Origin: Leguminivora glycinivorella
Taxonomy: Eukaryota > Arthropoda > Insecta > Lepidoptera > Tortricidae
DNA length: 64,000 bases
Direction: 5' to 3'
Assembly: GCF_023078275.1 (NCBI RefSeq)
Contig: NC_062976.1
Coordinates: 3,596,001-3,660,000, forward strand
Shown here in pieces: positions 22,179 to 34,142 of this stretch. A program made the position numbers and the translations under genes. How positions within the stretch are numbered: position 1 is the stretch's first letter; every line of letters starts with the position of its first letter. Under the pieces are notes generated by a model. It did not search any database and was not told the DNA's origin. It saw only the letters and a program-made list of their open reading frames with translations.

Positions 22179-22721
22179 GCATGAAATATCAAATTTTCCT
22201 TCGCCCTATATTTTCAATAGTTTTTTAAGTGCTAAGTTTAACTCGTCGATGATTCCGTCACGTCAAGAAGCCACGCGCTTTATTAAGACAATTGGCGGTT
22301 AAGCCCTACTTTTATTCTGCCACTTTTTTTACCTGACAAGATTTGCTTAACCGTCTAAAGTATAATAGGTAGGTATGTATAAATTCGACTTGCATATAAT
22401 AAGAGTTTAACCAAACTAAGTACATGGGCAGCGATACTTTCATAGAAGTTCCACGTTTAAACGAACACTTGCGCTGACTGGACTATCAAAATCGCTGCAC
22501 GCTAAGCTTGGTCTGACTCAAATATCAAGTCGCCTTAATTCAGACATAATGCTGATTATGGTACTTTTTCACGCCTACACCTTTGGATTCAAGCCAAACA
22601 TGGAAATGCCTCTATTACTTTTTATGGGAAAAATCTGTTGAGAATTTATTTTTCTGCTAATATTTGTTTTATTCTGAAATATTTTTTATTTTTTAAAAAC
22701 AGACAAACAGAGTCGCAGTAT

Positions 22722-22812
22722 TAGTGCATTTTCACATTATCCGATCCGATTTTGACATTGTTTTTTATACGAGTAGGTATCCTTCCTACATCCGATATCG
22801 GATCAGACCTCT
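22722..22812. mobile_element. Partial MITE (CACATTATCCGATCC family)
   Basis: GTGCATTTTCACATTATCCG and CATCCGATATCGGATCAGAC. The full form is at 61115-61256. Confidence 0.55.
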
Positions 22813-22889
22813 TGGGTTATTTTTGTACCTTTTTGGTACACGGAACACGTACGGAACCCTAAAAATAGCGCTACGTAACGTGTAGCCCA

Positions 22890-23862
22890 AATCCCAAAAC
22901 TACTAGGTACCTACACATCACATGGGAAAGTTTCTGTTATATAATAATATATTAGAGATTTCCACTAGTAATTTTGTAAATTGATTTGTGAAATATGACG
23001 GTTTTTTTTAGTCTAAATTATAAATTGATTTGAACGACATCTAGACAACAGTCAAAGAAACTAATAACAGCGCCATCTAGTTTAATATGTGTACAGCACC
23101 ACTTGAATATTGTAATTAACGCCATCTAGCGTTGGTTTACCCCAACAATATTAGGAGAGCCATCTAACGTGTCTCATAGGTATTACTTGCGAACCCTTCT
23201 TAGGTTAGCGCTTGTTTGCAGAAAGTTTAATAGAAATTCGCTAGATGGCATTTAAATCAATGAATAAAACGCATTAGATTGTTTCACAGAGAACCTCCTA
23301 TAGAGTGGCAGTCTTGTATATTTGGTTCGCGATACGAGTCACCAGTGTTTGGGGTGCGAGGAGCGGGCGGGGAATGTGTTAAGCGCGCTGTGATTGGCCG
23401 TTTCAAGGACGGCGGGCAGTCGCGCCAGATGAAAAGGGACAGAAGTATGACTGTCCCTCTACTGACGCGTAAGTGGCCAATGTAAGTTGACCTATGCCGG
23501 CTCTGAATAAATTATAAATATGACTTATTTGTGGAATGTAATGCCGTCTGTTTTTAAATTTGAGCTTCTTGTTACCTTCCACACCATTTCACACTACAGG
23601 TGGACATCTTTAAGGCATCAAAATACCCTTTTCCAATTTTTTTGTGCGAAAAACACGCGCTGCTTTCGGGTCTGTTACTTGGTCGATACTGATCGGGCAC
23701 GGCGAGCGCCCGCGCTTATATCAGTGCAAATACTAGGAAGGCTGGCCACCGCGAGTCGTCTTGTAATAGATGTCTATAGGGGTTGGTCTGTGGATTGTTT
23801 ACTTCTTTTACTAACAAAGTTTTACAAAAACATTTGTTGTGTTATTTTATTATTCTTAAAAA
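22890..23862. other. HEATR1 3' flank: SINE-like and GC-rich repeat words, no gene
   Basis: Several AGCGCCATCTAG words (23070-23170) and a GC-rich patch 23340-23480 (GATTGGCCGTTTCAAGGACG, GACAGAAGTATGACTGTCCC). No coding frame with family support. Confidence 0.4.
23846..23851 (-). terminator. HEATR1: HEATR1 polyadenylation signal
   Basis: AATAAA on the minus strand, 12 nt past the stop codon. It is the nearest canonical signal. The very short 3'UTR it implies is an inference. Confidence 0.55.
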
Positions 23863-24055
23863 CTAAAAGTATTTCTCAAGCGGCTCCCCAAGTATGGTCT
23901 CCAGTTTCCGAATGGCGTCCTTCGTGGTAGTCTCGATCTTGGGGTCGCCATCTTCTAGAAGTTCGGCAAGGAAGGGAACGCTCTCGGCTAGGAGTGGGAG
24001 CCAGCTGCTGCCGAGCTGCGTTGCCATGGCAACCAGGCAGTCCAGGGCTAGCAAC
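23863..24055 (-). CDS. HEATR1: HEATR1 coding exon 4 and stop
   Basis: The acceptor TTTCCAG ends at 24056. It encodes the last HEAT repeat, including PFLAELLEDGDPKIE, and ends EPLEKYF with a TAG stop at 23865-23863. Confidence 0.92.
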
Positions 24056-27000
24056 CTGGAAATCAAAATAAACATTTGGAATTATTTTAATTATTACAAA
24101 GAAAGAAATGAAAAAGCCAGTTAGTGAAAATACTTCTTTTAGACGAGCTGTGGTGATTATAGGTGGCGCTACCTCATATCTAATGTCATTTAAAACCAAT
24201 AAAAGTGGTTAGAAATATACTACTTTACATTTTGGGTACCTGTTTTGGGTTTTGTAGATGCCTATAATTATAAGGCCTACCTGGGGGGTTACCATGACGT
24301 ACTAAAGACGTTCAGATTGGGTTTAGAGAAAGGGACACAGCTATAGCAGTTACATAGCTCCGTCCCGCTCTCTCAACCTAAACTGAACGGCTTTAGCACG
24401 TCATGGTAACCCCCCTGATGTCACATTATGTAAACTTCGACCACGCTAAGTTTGCACAAGCTTGTCAATCAGGATATTTTGCTCGAATAATTCTGGATCC
24501 ATACATATCCCTCAGTTCCAAACTAAATGCACGTAGCACTTGAAATGCACATTTAGAGTTATATCTCACAAAGGTAAGGTCCTTCGAAACTTAAATTCTA
24601 TACATACTAATATTATAAATGCGAAAGTGTGTGTGTCTGTTTGTTTGTCCGTCTTTCATGGGAAAACGGAGCGACGAATTGACGTGATTTTTTAAGTGAA
24701 GATAGTTGAAGGGATGGAGAGTCACATAGGCTACTTTTTGTCTCTTTCTAATGCGAGCGAAGCCGCGCGCAAAAACTAGTATTGTATATTATTAAAAAAT
24801 TTACTTCAATAAACAGTCCTCACCTTATCTCGGCATCATTATGTCTCGTCTTCAGCAGCACCTGGTAGTTCAGCAGCTTCCACAAGGAATCGTCGGCCGT
24901 CGCCACCGCAAACTGCGCCACGCACGGCACTAACCACTCTCCGGCCCTCTCCTTAAGGCTCACTATCCCACCCAAATCATTCTCCAACTGATCCACTACA
25001 GGTTGCATCAACGTCTCAAATCTGTCCTTATTCAAAAAGTTTTGACTGTCGTATAAGAAAACTATGTGCAAAGTCTTAATAATATAGTTGATGAGCGTAA
25101 TGCATTTTTCCTCGGAGTCGAAGTATAGGTCTTCGGTTTTGCTCTTGTTGCAGGAATCGAGGAGTTCGGCTGCGTTTTTGATGAAGTGGCCCGCGAATAG
25201 CACGAATAGGCCTTTTAGCTTGTCTGCGATCGCGCTGCTTACCCTGAAATTTGAGAAAATAATATGTAAAATATTTTTAACTTCTGATTAGCAGAAACGT
25301 CTACAATCGATGCCACTAGGCTTAGAATAAATTTAAAAGTGGAAAATGTCTGCCTTGGGTGAGACTTGAACTCACGGCCTCTGGATCGATACTCCAGCGC
25401 TCTGCCAACTGAGCCACCAAGACTTCAACCAAGCCAGCGAAATAGTTTAAAAAAATTTTTTTACAAGATTTTGAAAATATATTTAATCATAGGTGCTAAT
25501 GGATTTTCACGTCGGTAATGGATAAATTTCAAGATGAAAACTATGTCTCCTGAAAACTAACTCCGTACCAAGTGCCATATAAATCGGTTTAGAAGTAAAA
25601 GCGTGATCAAAAAACAGACAGATTTACTGAACTTATAGCTTTGAAAATTGACATGGTTTTTAATGTCAATCACGGGTCGCATCCCAAGCGTTCATTCCTG
25701 TGTAGTGTGTAGGTACAGAATGCGAGAATTTAAAATATTAAAATCATGGTGTCAGAAAACAAAGAAATTGTCTTACCTATAGAAAGTGATAGCTCTGTCC
25801 CTCTGCCCTTCAACATTAGTCCTTATCGCCCAGTCATATATCTTGAAATAGAACGGCCTGAAGCTAGTCTCAGACAACTTCAGCACTAGACTCACTAAGG
25901 CATTCACCACCTCCTCCTCCGCGGAGTCTATTGTCGAGTCATCTGCTTTATCCACAGAGTCGCTTCGTAACTGCAGAGCCGCCAAAAATAACGCCGTCAA
26001 ATCTTGCTGCAATGCTGTGAAATCACTCGAAGTTATATTAGCAAAGCTTTCAGCCAACACTGCCATCACTGGACCAACAGCATCATACTTCTCCTTGTCC
26101 AAAAGCAATTGATAATTCGCATTAGCAACAGGAATCAACACTCTCGGCGGAATCGAACTAGCTATCTTCTTCTTAACAGCCATCAACTTAGTAACTATCG
26201 CTGACACTTTTGCGCACTCCTGATCAAAAGATTGCCATTTCGCTAGCAATATTGCGTACTCGTATAAAATCTTCTGTAAATACGGACTCAGGAATAGAGG
26301 TAGGCTTTCTATAATCTTCGCTAGCGATGTCACTGTGCTTAACAAGACTAATTCTGGTGTTTCCGCTTTACGCTGTAGTTTTAGTACTTTAATGAGCGCC
26401 GGCATGAATTTATGAAGGTATTGTAAAGCGTACGCCTTCATGTTGGCACACAACTCTGCTAATGTTAAGACGACCGATGCCATAACATTGCTGGAAATGT
26501 TTGGTCTGCATGTGTACTCAGTAACAGTTTCAAGCACGGACCCAAATTCTTCAGGTTCGGTCTCCGCCAGCATTCTTGCTAACAACTTCAAGGAGAGAAG
26601 AGCAGTCTGTTGATTCAGTTCCATATCTTGAGCGACCAATTTATTCCCTTCTTCGTTTGTAACGTCGATAGTTTTGACGATGTCGACCAGAGCAGGCAAT
26701 AAAGAATAAACCAAATCTTTACTGACACCCTTGAACATTTCAGCGTTATGTTGGATTTTGTTATTTAGCAGTTCCATGGACTTCCTTCTGACTGTCTGCA
26801 GGGTGTGTTTCAGTAAACCTCTGACGACTGATAAGAACATGGGCGGGGATAGCAAATTGTTCGTATGGTCCAACAAATCATAGCTGTGGTGCAACATAAC
26901 TCTGTAATACTTGACGGTTTTCTCATCCGTGATTTTGGTAATACTTTGGATGAATGTCAGAACATTAATAATGAATGTTTTGTAATGTGTCTCCATTGTC

Positions 27001-30000
27001 TTAATGTCAGTCGCCTGCCTGCTGTGATGGATGAATCTCGATGAAGCTAAGAAGCTGTTCATGAAGGTAATAATGATATATTTGTAATGTCTGAGCTGAT
27101 TTGGTCGATGTCCGTTCACGCTGAATATTTCTGTCGGGTCGACATTCGTGTCCATGGCATTTTCATCTTTCTGCAGTGGCAGGGTTTTGGCATATGCCAT
27201 CAATTTAATGAAAGTCTCCATGCAGATTTCTGGGGAGAACTCTAACAGAAGGTTTTGTCCGAAATCGAGTCTGTTCATCGGAGATTCTCTCTCAGCTAGG
27301 GATTTAGGACGCTTGTCTGCTTTCTCCTTTTCTTCGTTGAAGTGTGCGACGTGCGTCTCCAGCAAGAGAGCGAGGAACGTCCACAGGAACTGGTTAGGTC
27401 CAATAGTCTCCATCAGTTTCTTGTAAAGGGGCAACCTCCTATGTTCCGGCACATGCAGCACGACGTCAGCAAATATGCGCAGCACGGGCACGACGCGCTT
27501 CTGCAACTGTTGCAACTCTTTCTCACTGTACTCCTCTACAGGTCTATCGAGTTTCACCAAAATCGGTATCAGGGTTTCGATAATTTTGATTATGATTTGG
27601 AAGCTGTAAGCATCGTCGTGCCTCAAAACCGACGAGCCCATGAAAGTGAAAATCTCCATCGTGTGATGCAGGACTTGTTCTGGAAGCATGTACGCGGCGT
27701 GAGTCAGCAGTATCAACGCGTGGTGATGAGTCTGAGGGTTCTGCGTGCCACGAATACATTGCACGACTAGTTCAATATCAAACATGGATTTAAGACTCTT
27801 CAGTTGATCTTTGTCCGTATCATCGACAAATTTCTTGCAGTAATAAAACAGAGATGACAACACCAGCTGCTTTGGGTACTCAACATAAGACTGCTCTTCG
27901 AACCGCAAACATTTGTTCAACACTTGAAACAAGGTTGTTACGAAAGTGTTGTCCACGGTCATTCTCTTTTTATTCTGTACATATTCCAGCATAGTGACTC
28001 CTAAACGCCATTCCTCTGTTTCTGTCAGTCGATAAGAAATCATCGAGACAGAGGCAGTTTTCTTCTTCTGGCTGACGGCACCGGGATCAGCCGCATTCAG
28101 CATTTTCTCGAGTATAGGTTGGAAATCGGCGAAATTCAAGTGAATCTTTCGCACTACTTTAGCAGCGGCGCTTGAAATAAGAGGGTTGTTACTGAAAGTA
28201 CCAGCAGCCGCGATCAAATTAACCAAATCTTTTATCCTTTCTTCGGGAACCTTCTTAAAAGATTCTTCATCAAGTTGCTTCATTATCAACACACACGGGC
28301 TTCTAAACGTCTGATCCTCCTCCATAATGCATTCCCTGTATTCTCTCAGAGCGAATGCTACAGGGTCCCAGAAAGTTTGCTTAGATAATGTCGAGATTGT
28401 GGCAGAATTGATTCGGCTGCAGATGTTTCTGAAGATCTTAGACTCGTAGACGTCAAACGTGAACTTCGGGTTGTCTTTGTTCAATTTGAGGATAAGTTCA
28501 AACATGTTGAAGGCTGGAATGATTATAGAGAATGCCTGGATGTTATTGATATTTGCCATGATCTTAAGCAGTTCGCTGGACACATGGGCGGGCGTGTCTT
28601 TAACTACGATGCCTAGAAGTTTATCCAAGCACTTCTTCCTGAAAATTTTATCTGCCGACTGAGTTAGGAGCGTATCGAGGACTTGAGATATTTGTTCAGG
28701 GTCCATTATTAATTCTTCTCTATGGTCATGTAACCCTTTCATGAGCTGGACATATATTTGGTTTTTGTGGGACTTGGTTTTCAGTAACAGCTCAATCATG
28801 TCAACGGTGTAAGATCTAATAACAGAAATCGGGTTGTTCAGATTAAATATAATCATGAGCATGATGACGTCAGAGTCATAAAGCCAATTCTCGTTTTGCT
28901 GCATCTGTATGAAGGTGTAGAGTAGTTTGAGACTCTTCAGCTGGAGTTCTGGGTTGATCACGTCGTTAGGATCATTGGCATACAGAATATGTCCACAACC
29001 AAAGTTTACGATAAATTCGAATTTTTCTTTTGGATCAGAAAAGGATTTATCAAGCAGCTTTTGAAGCAACTTTGAATAATTATGGCTGTAGCCTTCGAGA
29101 GAACATCCGGTTATAAAAATCTCGTATAATCTCCTGATGAGTATTGTGTTTGGGTCTTTGCAAAGGTCGCACCAGGGCTTGGACATTATTTTTATCTCCA
29201 TACCATCAATCATTCTACCGAAAATGTACTCCATGACTTCAAAGACAATTTTGTTCTGATGTGAAACCTTTATGAAACTTGGTATCATTTCCACTGAAAA
29301 AAATTCTCCTTTAGTTACTGGAACTATTTCTCTGCCCTGAATGGATTCTAGAACTAAAGCCAGGATGTCCGAAAATTCTTGGGCAGTCATTGTTTCAAAG
29401 GAACAGGATTTCAGCAGCAGATAAATAGAAATGTCCAGTATATTTTTTTTATTTAGTTGCAATGGGTCCAGGAAGTCAAACTTCGTTGATCTTTTTACAA
29501 ACAATTCATTATACACCAGTTGTATTAAGACCCCACAATTGTCGCTGTATGATTTTTTCAGTTGAAGATCTTTCGTCAATTCAAACCTTTTTCCCCAACT
29601 AGAAGTCAATATTTGCCAAGTCACTTTAGCGGAATCTTCGTCATACGGAAACAAGTATGGCATCAAGGCAACCACGGTAGCCTGATTTACAGGTAAAGCA
29701 TCTAATTCGCACAATCTCATGATAGCATCACGTATCACAGGTTTCCATGAATTATGCCTCGCTTGTTCTAATATCGACGTAAATGCGTCAGTAAGTTCCG
29801 TGGCATCAAACACAGCATTCAAGTTTTCAGTTGGGATTTTCAAAACAGCGGCAACTACTTTAGAATTTAAATCGTGAAGTCTGTCCATCAGAGCATCTTT
29901 GACAAACTCTTTGCTTTCTGTTATCAAATGTTTGAATTCCTTGCCTATATATTCCATGGCTTGGATCCTACGTTCTGGGTTGATATGAGTAAGGTTTTCA

Positions 30001-31898
30001 AAAAGGAAGGTGCCACCGATTTCATGAGCTACAGCCGGATTAAATCCTAGAACTTTTATAAGTTTTCTATTCATTTTCACAGAGTTCTTGTCAACCAAAC
30101 TTAGTTGATGTTTCACCACTTTATCAAAGTGTTCTGGGTATTTTCTTTCGATGCTTTTCAAGAAGTGCGAATACCAGTTGAGTAGTTTAAATGAGAAGGA
30201 GCTTTCATCTACCATGGTGATGTCATCGTCAACTTTCATACTTTCTTGTTTTGGTTCCTTGTAAGACATGATTGCAATTCTGAAAGAAAAATAAGTTAAT
30301 TTAATGCCTATGTAAAACATATGTACAATTCCAAAGTATTTTCTGTAGTTCTAGGTTATACAATTGAGCAAGATTTATGATGGCTAGCGGGAACAAATAT
30401 CTTTTCAAAGGTCAATTGGAAAAAAATAATCTTAACAAAATTGTTGGTCATTAGGCAACAATTAAATATCACAATTACAGAAGGCTCAAACAGCTAACAG
30501 CTCAAGATTTAGGGCCGGTTGCATCAAGCTGCCTCTCACCATTAACATTCGTTAAATTTGATATTGTATGGGAAGTTCCATAGACATCTGTGTGACAATG
30601 TGTGTGTCAAATGTGGTTTATGCAACTGGCCCTTAATGAGTAATACCTTGGGTTGAAAATTAAATAAAAACAATTCTAAAGTTATAACCTCTAGTAACAA
30701 CATAAAAAATGTAATGATTAACTTACTCAATTATTTTTTCAGGATTCTGGTTTGTCAGATCAAGGCTGTCCAATAATATAAGTGGCATTTCACTATACAG
30801 CATAAACTCTTCCGTGTTCTTGAGCAACTGGTTCACTGTGCTACTCAGGAACGCACACACAAATCTGTGCACTTTGATCTTGCTCTCAATCAACCTCTTC
30901 AAATGCTTGCAGAGAGTGCCCACAATGTCGTTCGACAAACTATATAGTATTGGGTCTAACAACAACGACATACCCGAATTTTGCTGATTGTTATACATCA
31001 AGTTTATAAGCAACACTGTGTCGTAACTCAAATCAGAGTTCAGTAATTTATCCACAATTTTTATCAATGTAGTCAATTTGAAAGTAGTTTTGGTAGACAG
31101 AAAACCAAGAACTACCAAGCACGAAGATTTAAAATCAGGGATAGAAGAATCTAAACCTGGCATTATAGTTTTCATGATGTGGGGGAGCATAAGTTCAGTA
31201 ACCTTTTTAGCAGAGTTAATAATGCCGATAACAGTTGAACACCAGAAAGCATACACGGTGTTCAGCTGTGTAGCTCTCTCTCCAAATTCCTGGACAGCTT
31301 TGTAGGTGTTCTCACATATGAAGCCTAACAAGGCAGGGTTAGAAACACACTCTTTATACAAAGCCTGCTTTGAGAGAGGTGCTCCAGTCTTCTGCACATT
31401 TCGGAGCAAATTCCTCACGAGTATAGAAACAGAATCTATCTTCAGAATTTGGACGATACGCACAAATATTAATGTCTCATGGTACGGAAGAATCAAAGCT
31501 AACACAGCTAATGCATTATATTGATGGATACTGTATCTGTTCACCAGCCATTCTAGAGCCTTATGGGCCGACTGTAGTTGTAAATATGGCGACAATTCTA
31601 TGAGAAACTTTTCAATATTAGCGTCCAAGTTTTTGTTTACTTCCTGGCTTTCTACAGCTCTTTCGAAATCTAAAGACGACTTATTGAATAGTGTTTCCTC
31701 GAAAGTCTCAAATTTGGCGTTTAGTGATATGAGTTCCTGCAGACCGCTGAGACCGAGTTCGTAGAAAATGTTTCGATCCTTCAAAGCGGCATCATTTGGG
31801 TCGAATAGTAAAGATGCTTTTTTTTTGTCCTCCTTGTAAACATCAGTTTGTGGAGCTGCTAATTTTTGCAGCTGCTCGGCTAGCGAGGTCGTTGCCAT
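23863..31898 (-). CDS. HEATR1: HEATR1 / UTP10 family HEAT-repeat protein, 4 coding exons
   Basis: Spliced coding sequence 31898-30727, 30279-25777, 25243-24824, 24055-23863, 2095 codons, close to the human protein (about 2140). All junctions have GT donors (GTAAGT, GTAAG, GTGAGG) and AG acceptors, and the three introns share the same phase (two bases before, one after). The N terminus starts MATTSLAEQLQKLA and carries the U3snoRNP10/UTP10 region near residues 240-350. HEAT-like helical repeats fill the middle, and the BP28CT region lies near residues 1850-1960, across the exon 2/3 junction. The family is a nucleolar t-UTP component of the small-subunit processome, needed for rRNA transcription and 18S pre-rRNA processing. 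No stop or frameshift is visible. A TTTATT at 23846-23851 gives AATAAA on the coding strand just past the stop. Identification is from recognised family sequence, not a search. Confidence 0.95.
24281..24416. mobile_element. 136-bp palindromic MITE in HEATR1 intron 3
   Basis: The ends GGGGGGTTACCATGACGT and ACGTCATGGTAACCCCCC are inverted copies. The interior is also largely self-complementary (CGTTCAG...CTGAACG; GAGAAAGGGAC...GTCCCGCTCTC). It has no coding capacity. Confidence 0.7.
24600..24780 (+). mobile_element. Lep1/Helitron-like non-autonomous element
   Basis: Starts TACATACTAATATTATAAAT, contains the tract GTGTGTGTCTGTTTGTTTGTC and GGAGCGACGAATTGACGTGA, and ends in CTAGT. Six related copies lie in this window. 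A 3' CTAG followed by T fits Helitron-type ends. Family assignment is from memory of lepidopteran repeats. It lies in HEATR1 intron 3. Confidence 0.7.
24824..25243 (-). CDS. HEATR1: HEATR1 coding exon 3 (BP28CT region)
   Basis: The acceptor AAATTTCAG ends at 25244; the donor GTGAGG follows 24824. It continues exon 2 as YR-VSSAIADKLKGLFVLFAG, the conserved block of the C-terminal UTP10 region. Confidence 0.92.
25352..25423 (-). tRNA. tRNA-like sequence, anticodon ATC, in HEATR1 intron 2
   Basis: A complete 72-nt cloverleaf on the minus strand: acceptor GTCTTGG/CCAAGGC, D arm GCTC/GAGC, anticodon stem CTGGA/TCCAG with loop GTATCGA, T arm GTGAG/CTCAC with loop TTCAAGT, discriminator A. The loop places ATC at 34-36, which would read Asp codons, yet eukaryotic tRNA-Asp normally uses GTC. 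Intact stems with an abnormal anticodon suggest a tRNA-derived repeat (SINE head) or a divergent tRNA rather than a standard decoding gene. No TTTT terminator follows immediately. Confidence 0.55.
25777..30279 (-). CDS. HEATR1: HEATR1 coding exon 2 (4.5 kb)
   Basis: The acceptor TTTCTTTCAG ends at 30280 and the donor GTAAG begins at 25776. The first base completes a Glu codon, then reads IAIMSYKEPKQ. This single uninterrupted exon of 1500 whole codons holds most of the HEAT solenoid. Upstream in-frame Met codons (30320) belong to intron 1 and are not used. Confidence 0.93.
30511..30634. mobile_element. MITE copy (GGGCC-GTTGCATCAA family) in HEATR1 intron 1
   Basis: Left end TAGGGCCGGTTGCATCAA, right end TTTATGCAACTGGCCCTTA, inverted. 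The interior includes GGGAAGTTCCATAGAC. Related copies are at 42981-43111 and 61818-61950. Confidence 0.7.
30727..31898 (-). CDS. HEATR1: HEATR1 coding exon 1
   Basis: Codons 1-390 plus two bases. The start is the ATG at 31898, the first Met of a long open frame. The donor is GTAAGT at 30726-30721. An AG at the end of TTGTCAACAG just upstream of the start could be a 5'UTR intron acceptor, so the transcription start may lie further right, towards Ppt2. Confidence 0.93.
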
Positions 31899-32487
31899 TG
31901 TGTTATTATTCTGTTGACAAAATACAACTTAAATGAATACTTTAAAAGCATCGAATCGGCGTTTTATAACCTGCTTTAGGTGTGTATTTTTCCGAAGCGG
32001 TTTATCGAAACTTCTTAGATAAAATTCAACTTACCAAGTATTCATTTGATACAAAAACTAGTTTAACAAAACACACGCTCCTTGGCTATTCAAATATATA
32101 TTTATTGAATAAAACACGTGCACTAGCGAATCGCTTTGATGATTTTGTCGATTTTGATGAAACAAGCATGCTGCATGCATGCATGTCAGTGTCACTTGTC
32201 ATTGTCAATGTCAGTTTGTCAGTTTTGACACACAAGAATAAAAGGCTAATTAGATCCACGCGTTGCTAAAAAGGAGTTAAGTGGCTAACACACGATCGTA
32301 ATACACCTTAAACTGCACCTGCACAAATTTCACTGGGAGAGCGTGAAAAAAAAAACTGTTAACATACGCCGGCACCGCATACATGCATGGATCGCGCCAC
32401 GACGAATACGTGAGTATATAATTCTTTGATCGTCAATAATAATTATGAAACATTTACATGATTGGCAATAATGGAAAACATACATTT

Positions 32488-32912
32488 AGGCCGGGCCGGC
32501 AACAGACAGTGTTAAAATTCATAATCTGAAAAAGCCATAATCTTATAAAATCAGATCGAGTGCACGGATTTCCATACAATTTCGCAACTGTCCACACACA
32601 ATCATAATTATTTTCAAGATTAAGATTTTTTTCAGATTGATCTGACAGATTGCGAACAATTTGAATTTTAAGAATGTGAGTGGCAAGGCAGTCGATCTTA
32701 TTTTATAAGATTATGAAATTTAAGACTGTCGGTTGCCGGCCTTAAAATTCATTTCATTGAAATCTGTCAGATCAAACTGAAAATTCATAATCTTAAAAAA
32801 TAGGAGTGTGTGTGGACAGTTGCGAAATTGTATGGAAATCCGTGCACTCGGTCTGATTTATAAGATTATGATTTTTCATATTATGAATTTTAAGGCCGGC
32901 AACAGACAGTTA
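32488..32912. mobile_element. Compound palindromic element (GGCCGGCAACAGACAGT ends)
   Basis: CCGGCAACAGACAGT at the left, AGACTGTCGGTTGCCGGCC near 32722-32741 and GGCCGGCAACAGACAGT at 32904. The stretch around CGAGTGCACGGATTTCCAT (32560) returns inverted as ATGGAAATCCGTGCACTCG near 32830, so two inverted copies lie back to back. Confidence 0.6.
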
Positions 32913-32996
32913 AATTTCATAATATGAACCTAACTTCTCCAAATTCTACACTTGCAAAAATACATGGCGATTTCAAAATAAAATGAAATCGTGAAC

Positions 32997-33458
32997 TAGA
33001 GATGGGCCGAATATTCGGTAAATATTCGGTATTCGGCGTATTCGGCAACTTTGCCAATGTTCGTTTTCGGCCGAATAGTTCGGTTACATTGCCGAATATT
33101 TACCGAATAAACAAAGTGTTAAATAACGTAAGTTTTTTCGTAATTCATTGGATAATGTCATCCTATTTCAGTATTCCAAGGAACTACAAAAATAGAGTTA
33201 AATATATGCTTAACAATATCAATAAAATTTTGTATTTTATAATACAATAGATCGAGAAAAAACAAAATTTTAAGTAGGCGCCGTAGTATCACTAGTAACA
33301 TTATGTATTCATTACCATTCGTTTAGATGTTTTAAATTTTACACTAACTTTAAAAATATAGAGCACCGAATATTCGGCCGATTCGGTTCGGTAAGATCTG
33401 AACCGAATGTTCGGCCGAATATTCGTATTCGGCAAAGTCCATATTCGGCCCATCTCTA
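32997..33458. mobile_element. Non-autonomous hAT-like element
   Basis: Ends TAGAGATGGGCCGAATATTC and its inverse ATATTCGGCCCATCTCTA. Flanked by TCGTGAAC (32989-32996) and CCGTGAAC (33459-33466), an 8-bp duplication with one mismatch, as hAT transposition leaves. The interior is rich in CCGAATATTCGG words. Confidence 0.75.
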
Positions 33459-34013
33459 CCGTGAACAGTCTTTGAATTAACGCCACATTCGAGTTTGCGG
33501 TTAACACAGTGATTCGTGCATGAGTGTAAAGAACGCTTAAGTTGCGACTACGCGGATTTAATTAGCCCTTAAGGGATTGTTCCAAAATACCAACCGGCTT
33601 AGCAAACATACCAATCGGTCACGATCTGTAACAAACATAATAACGCATCTTTTACTATCACACTAGTACAGAAGAGCGAGAAAGAAAAACAACGAGTATA
33701 ACAAACTTAGAACAAGCGATCGTAAGTTTGGCTAGGCCGGTAGAATTGTCAAAAAAAAAAACAACATCAACAATTCACAACTGTCATTCATTATCATTTC
33801 GTCATTCGCCTTTGAACTCTAAATTTCTGTTCTTATTTGCGTAATAATCGTCCTTCCTCGCTATCAGCAAAACGTAATAAACAGTAACTGACAAATCTAA
33901 ACCACAAATAATAATTCACCCACAATACAAATACCGACTCAGTCATATTCATATCATACTTTGCCTGCGTCGTGTTCTTTGTCCTTTTTTATATTATAAA
34001 ATTGAACTGAGCA

Positions 34014-34142
34014 ATGGCTCTGTGGATATACGGTCTGTTTCTGTTGATAAGTCCATGCTTGAGCTACAAACCGGTGGTTTTAATACATGGAGTGATGACT
34101 GGCAGCGGCAGCATGGAAATGATAGCGCACCGAATACAGGAG
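34014..34142 (+). CDS. Ppt2: Ppt2 exon 1 (signal peptide, LIHG motif)
   Basis: 43 codons, phase 0. Hydrophobic leader, then YKPVVLIHGVMTGSGSMEMI. Donor GAG|GTAAAC. The start is the first ATG after an AT-rich leader and is followed directly by a signal sequence. Confidence 0.9.

Larger units (their letters stand above)
31899..34013. promoter_or_regulatory. Divergent HEATR1-Ppt2 intergenic interval
   Basis: 2.1 kb separates the two start codons. The HEATR1 5' flank is AT-rich, without an obvious TATA box. The middle is filled by two transposon-like palindromes (32488-32912; 32997-33458). The Ppt2 5' flank is AT-rich with ATATTATAAA at 33991-34000, probably inside the leader. No specific factor site can be supported. 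Confidence 0.4.

Noticed and set aside
27148..27770. Plus-strand frames inside HEATR1 exon 2
   Set aside because: Antisense shadows of a conserved, intact exon.
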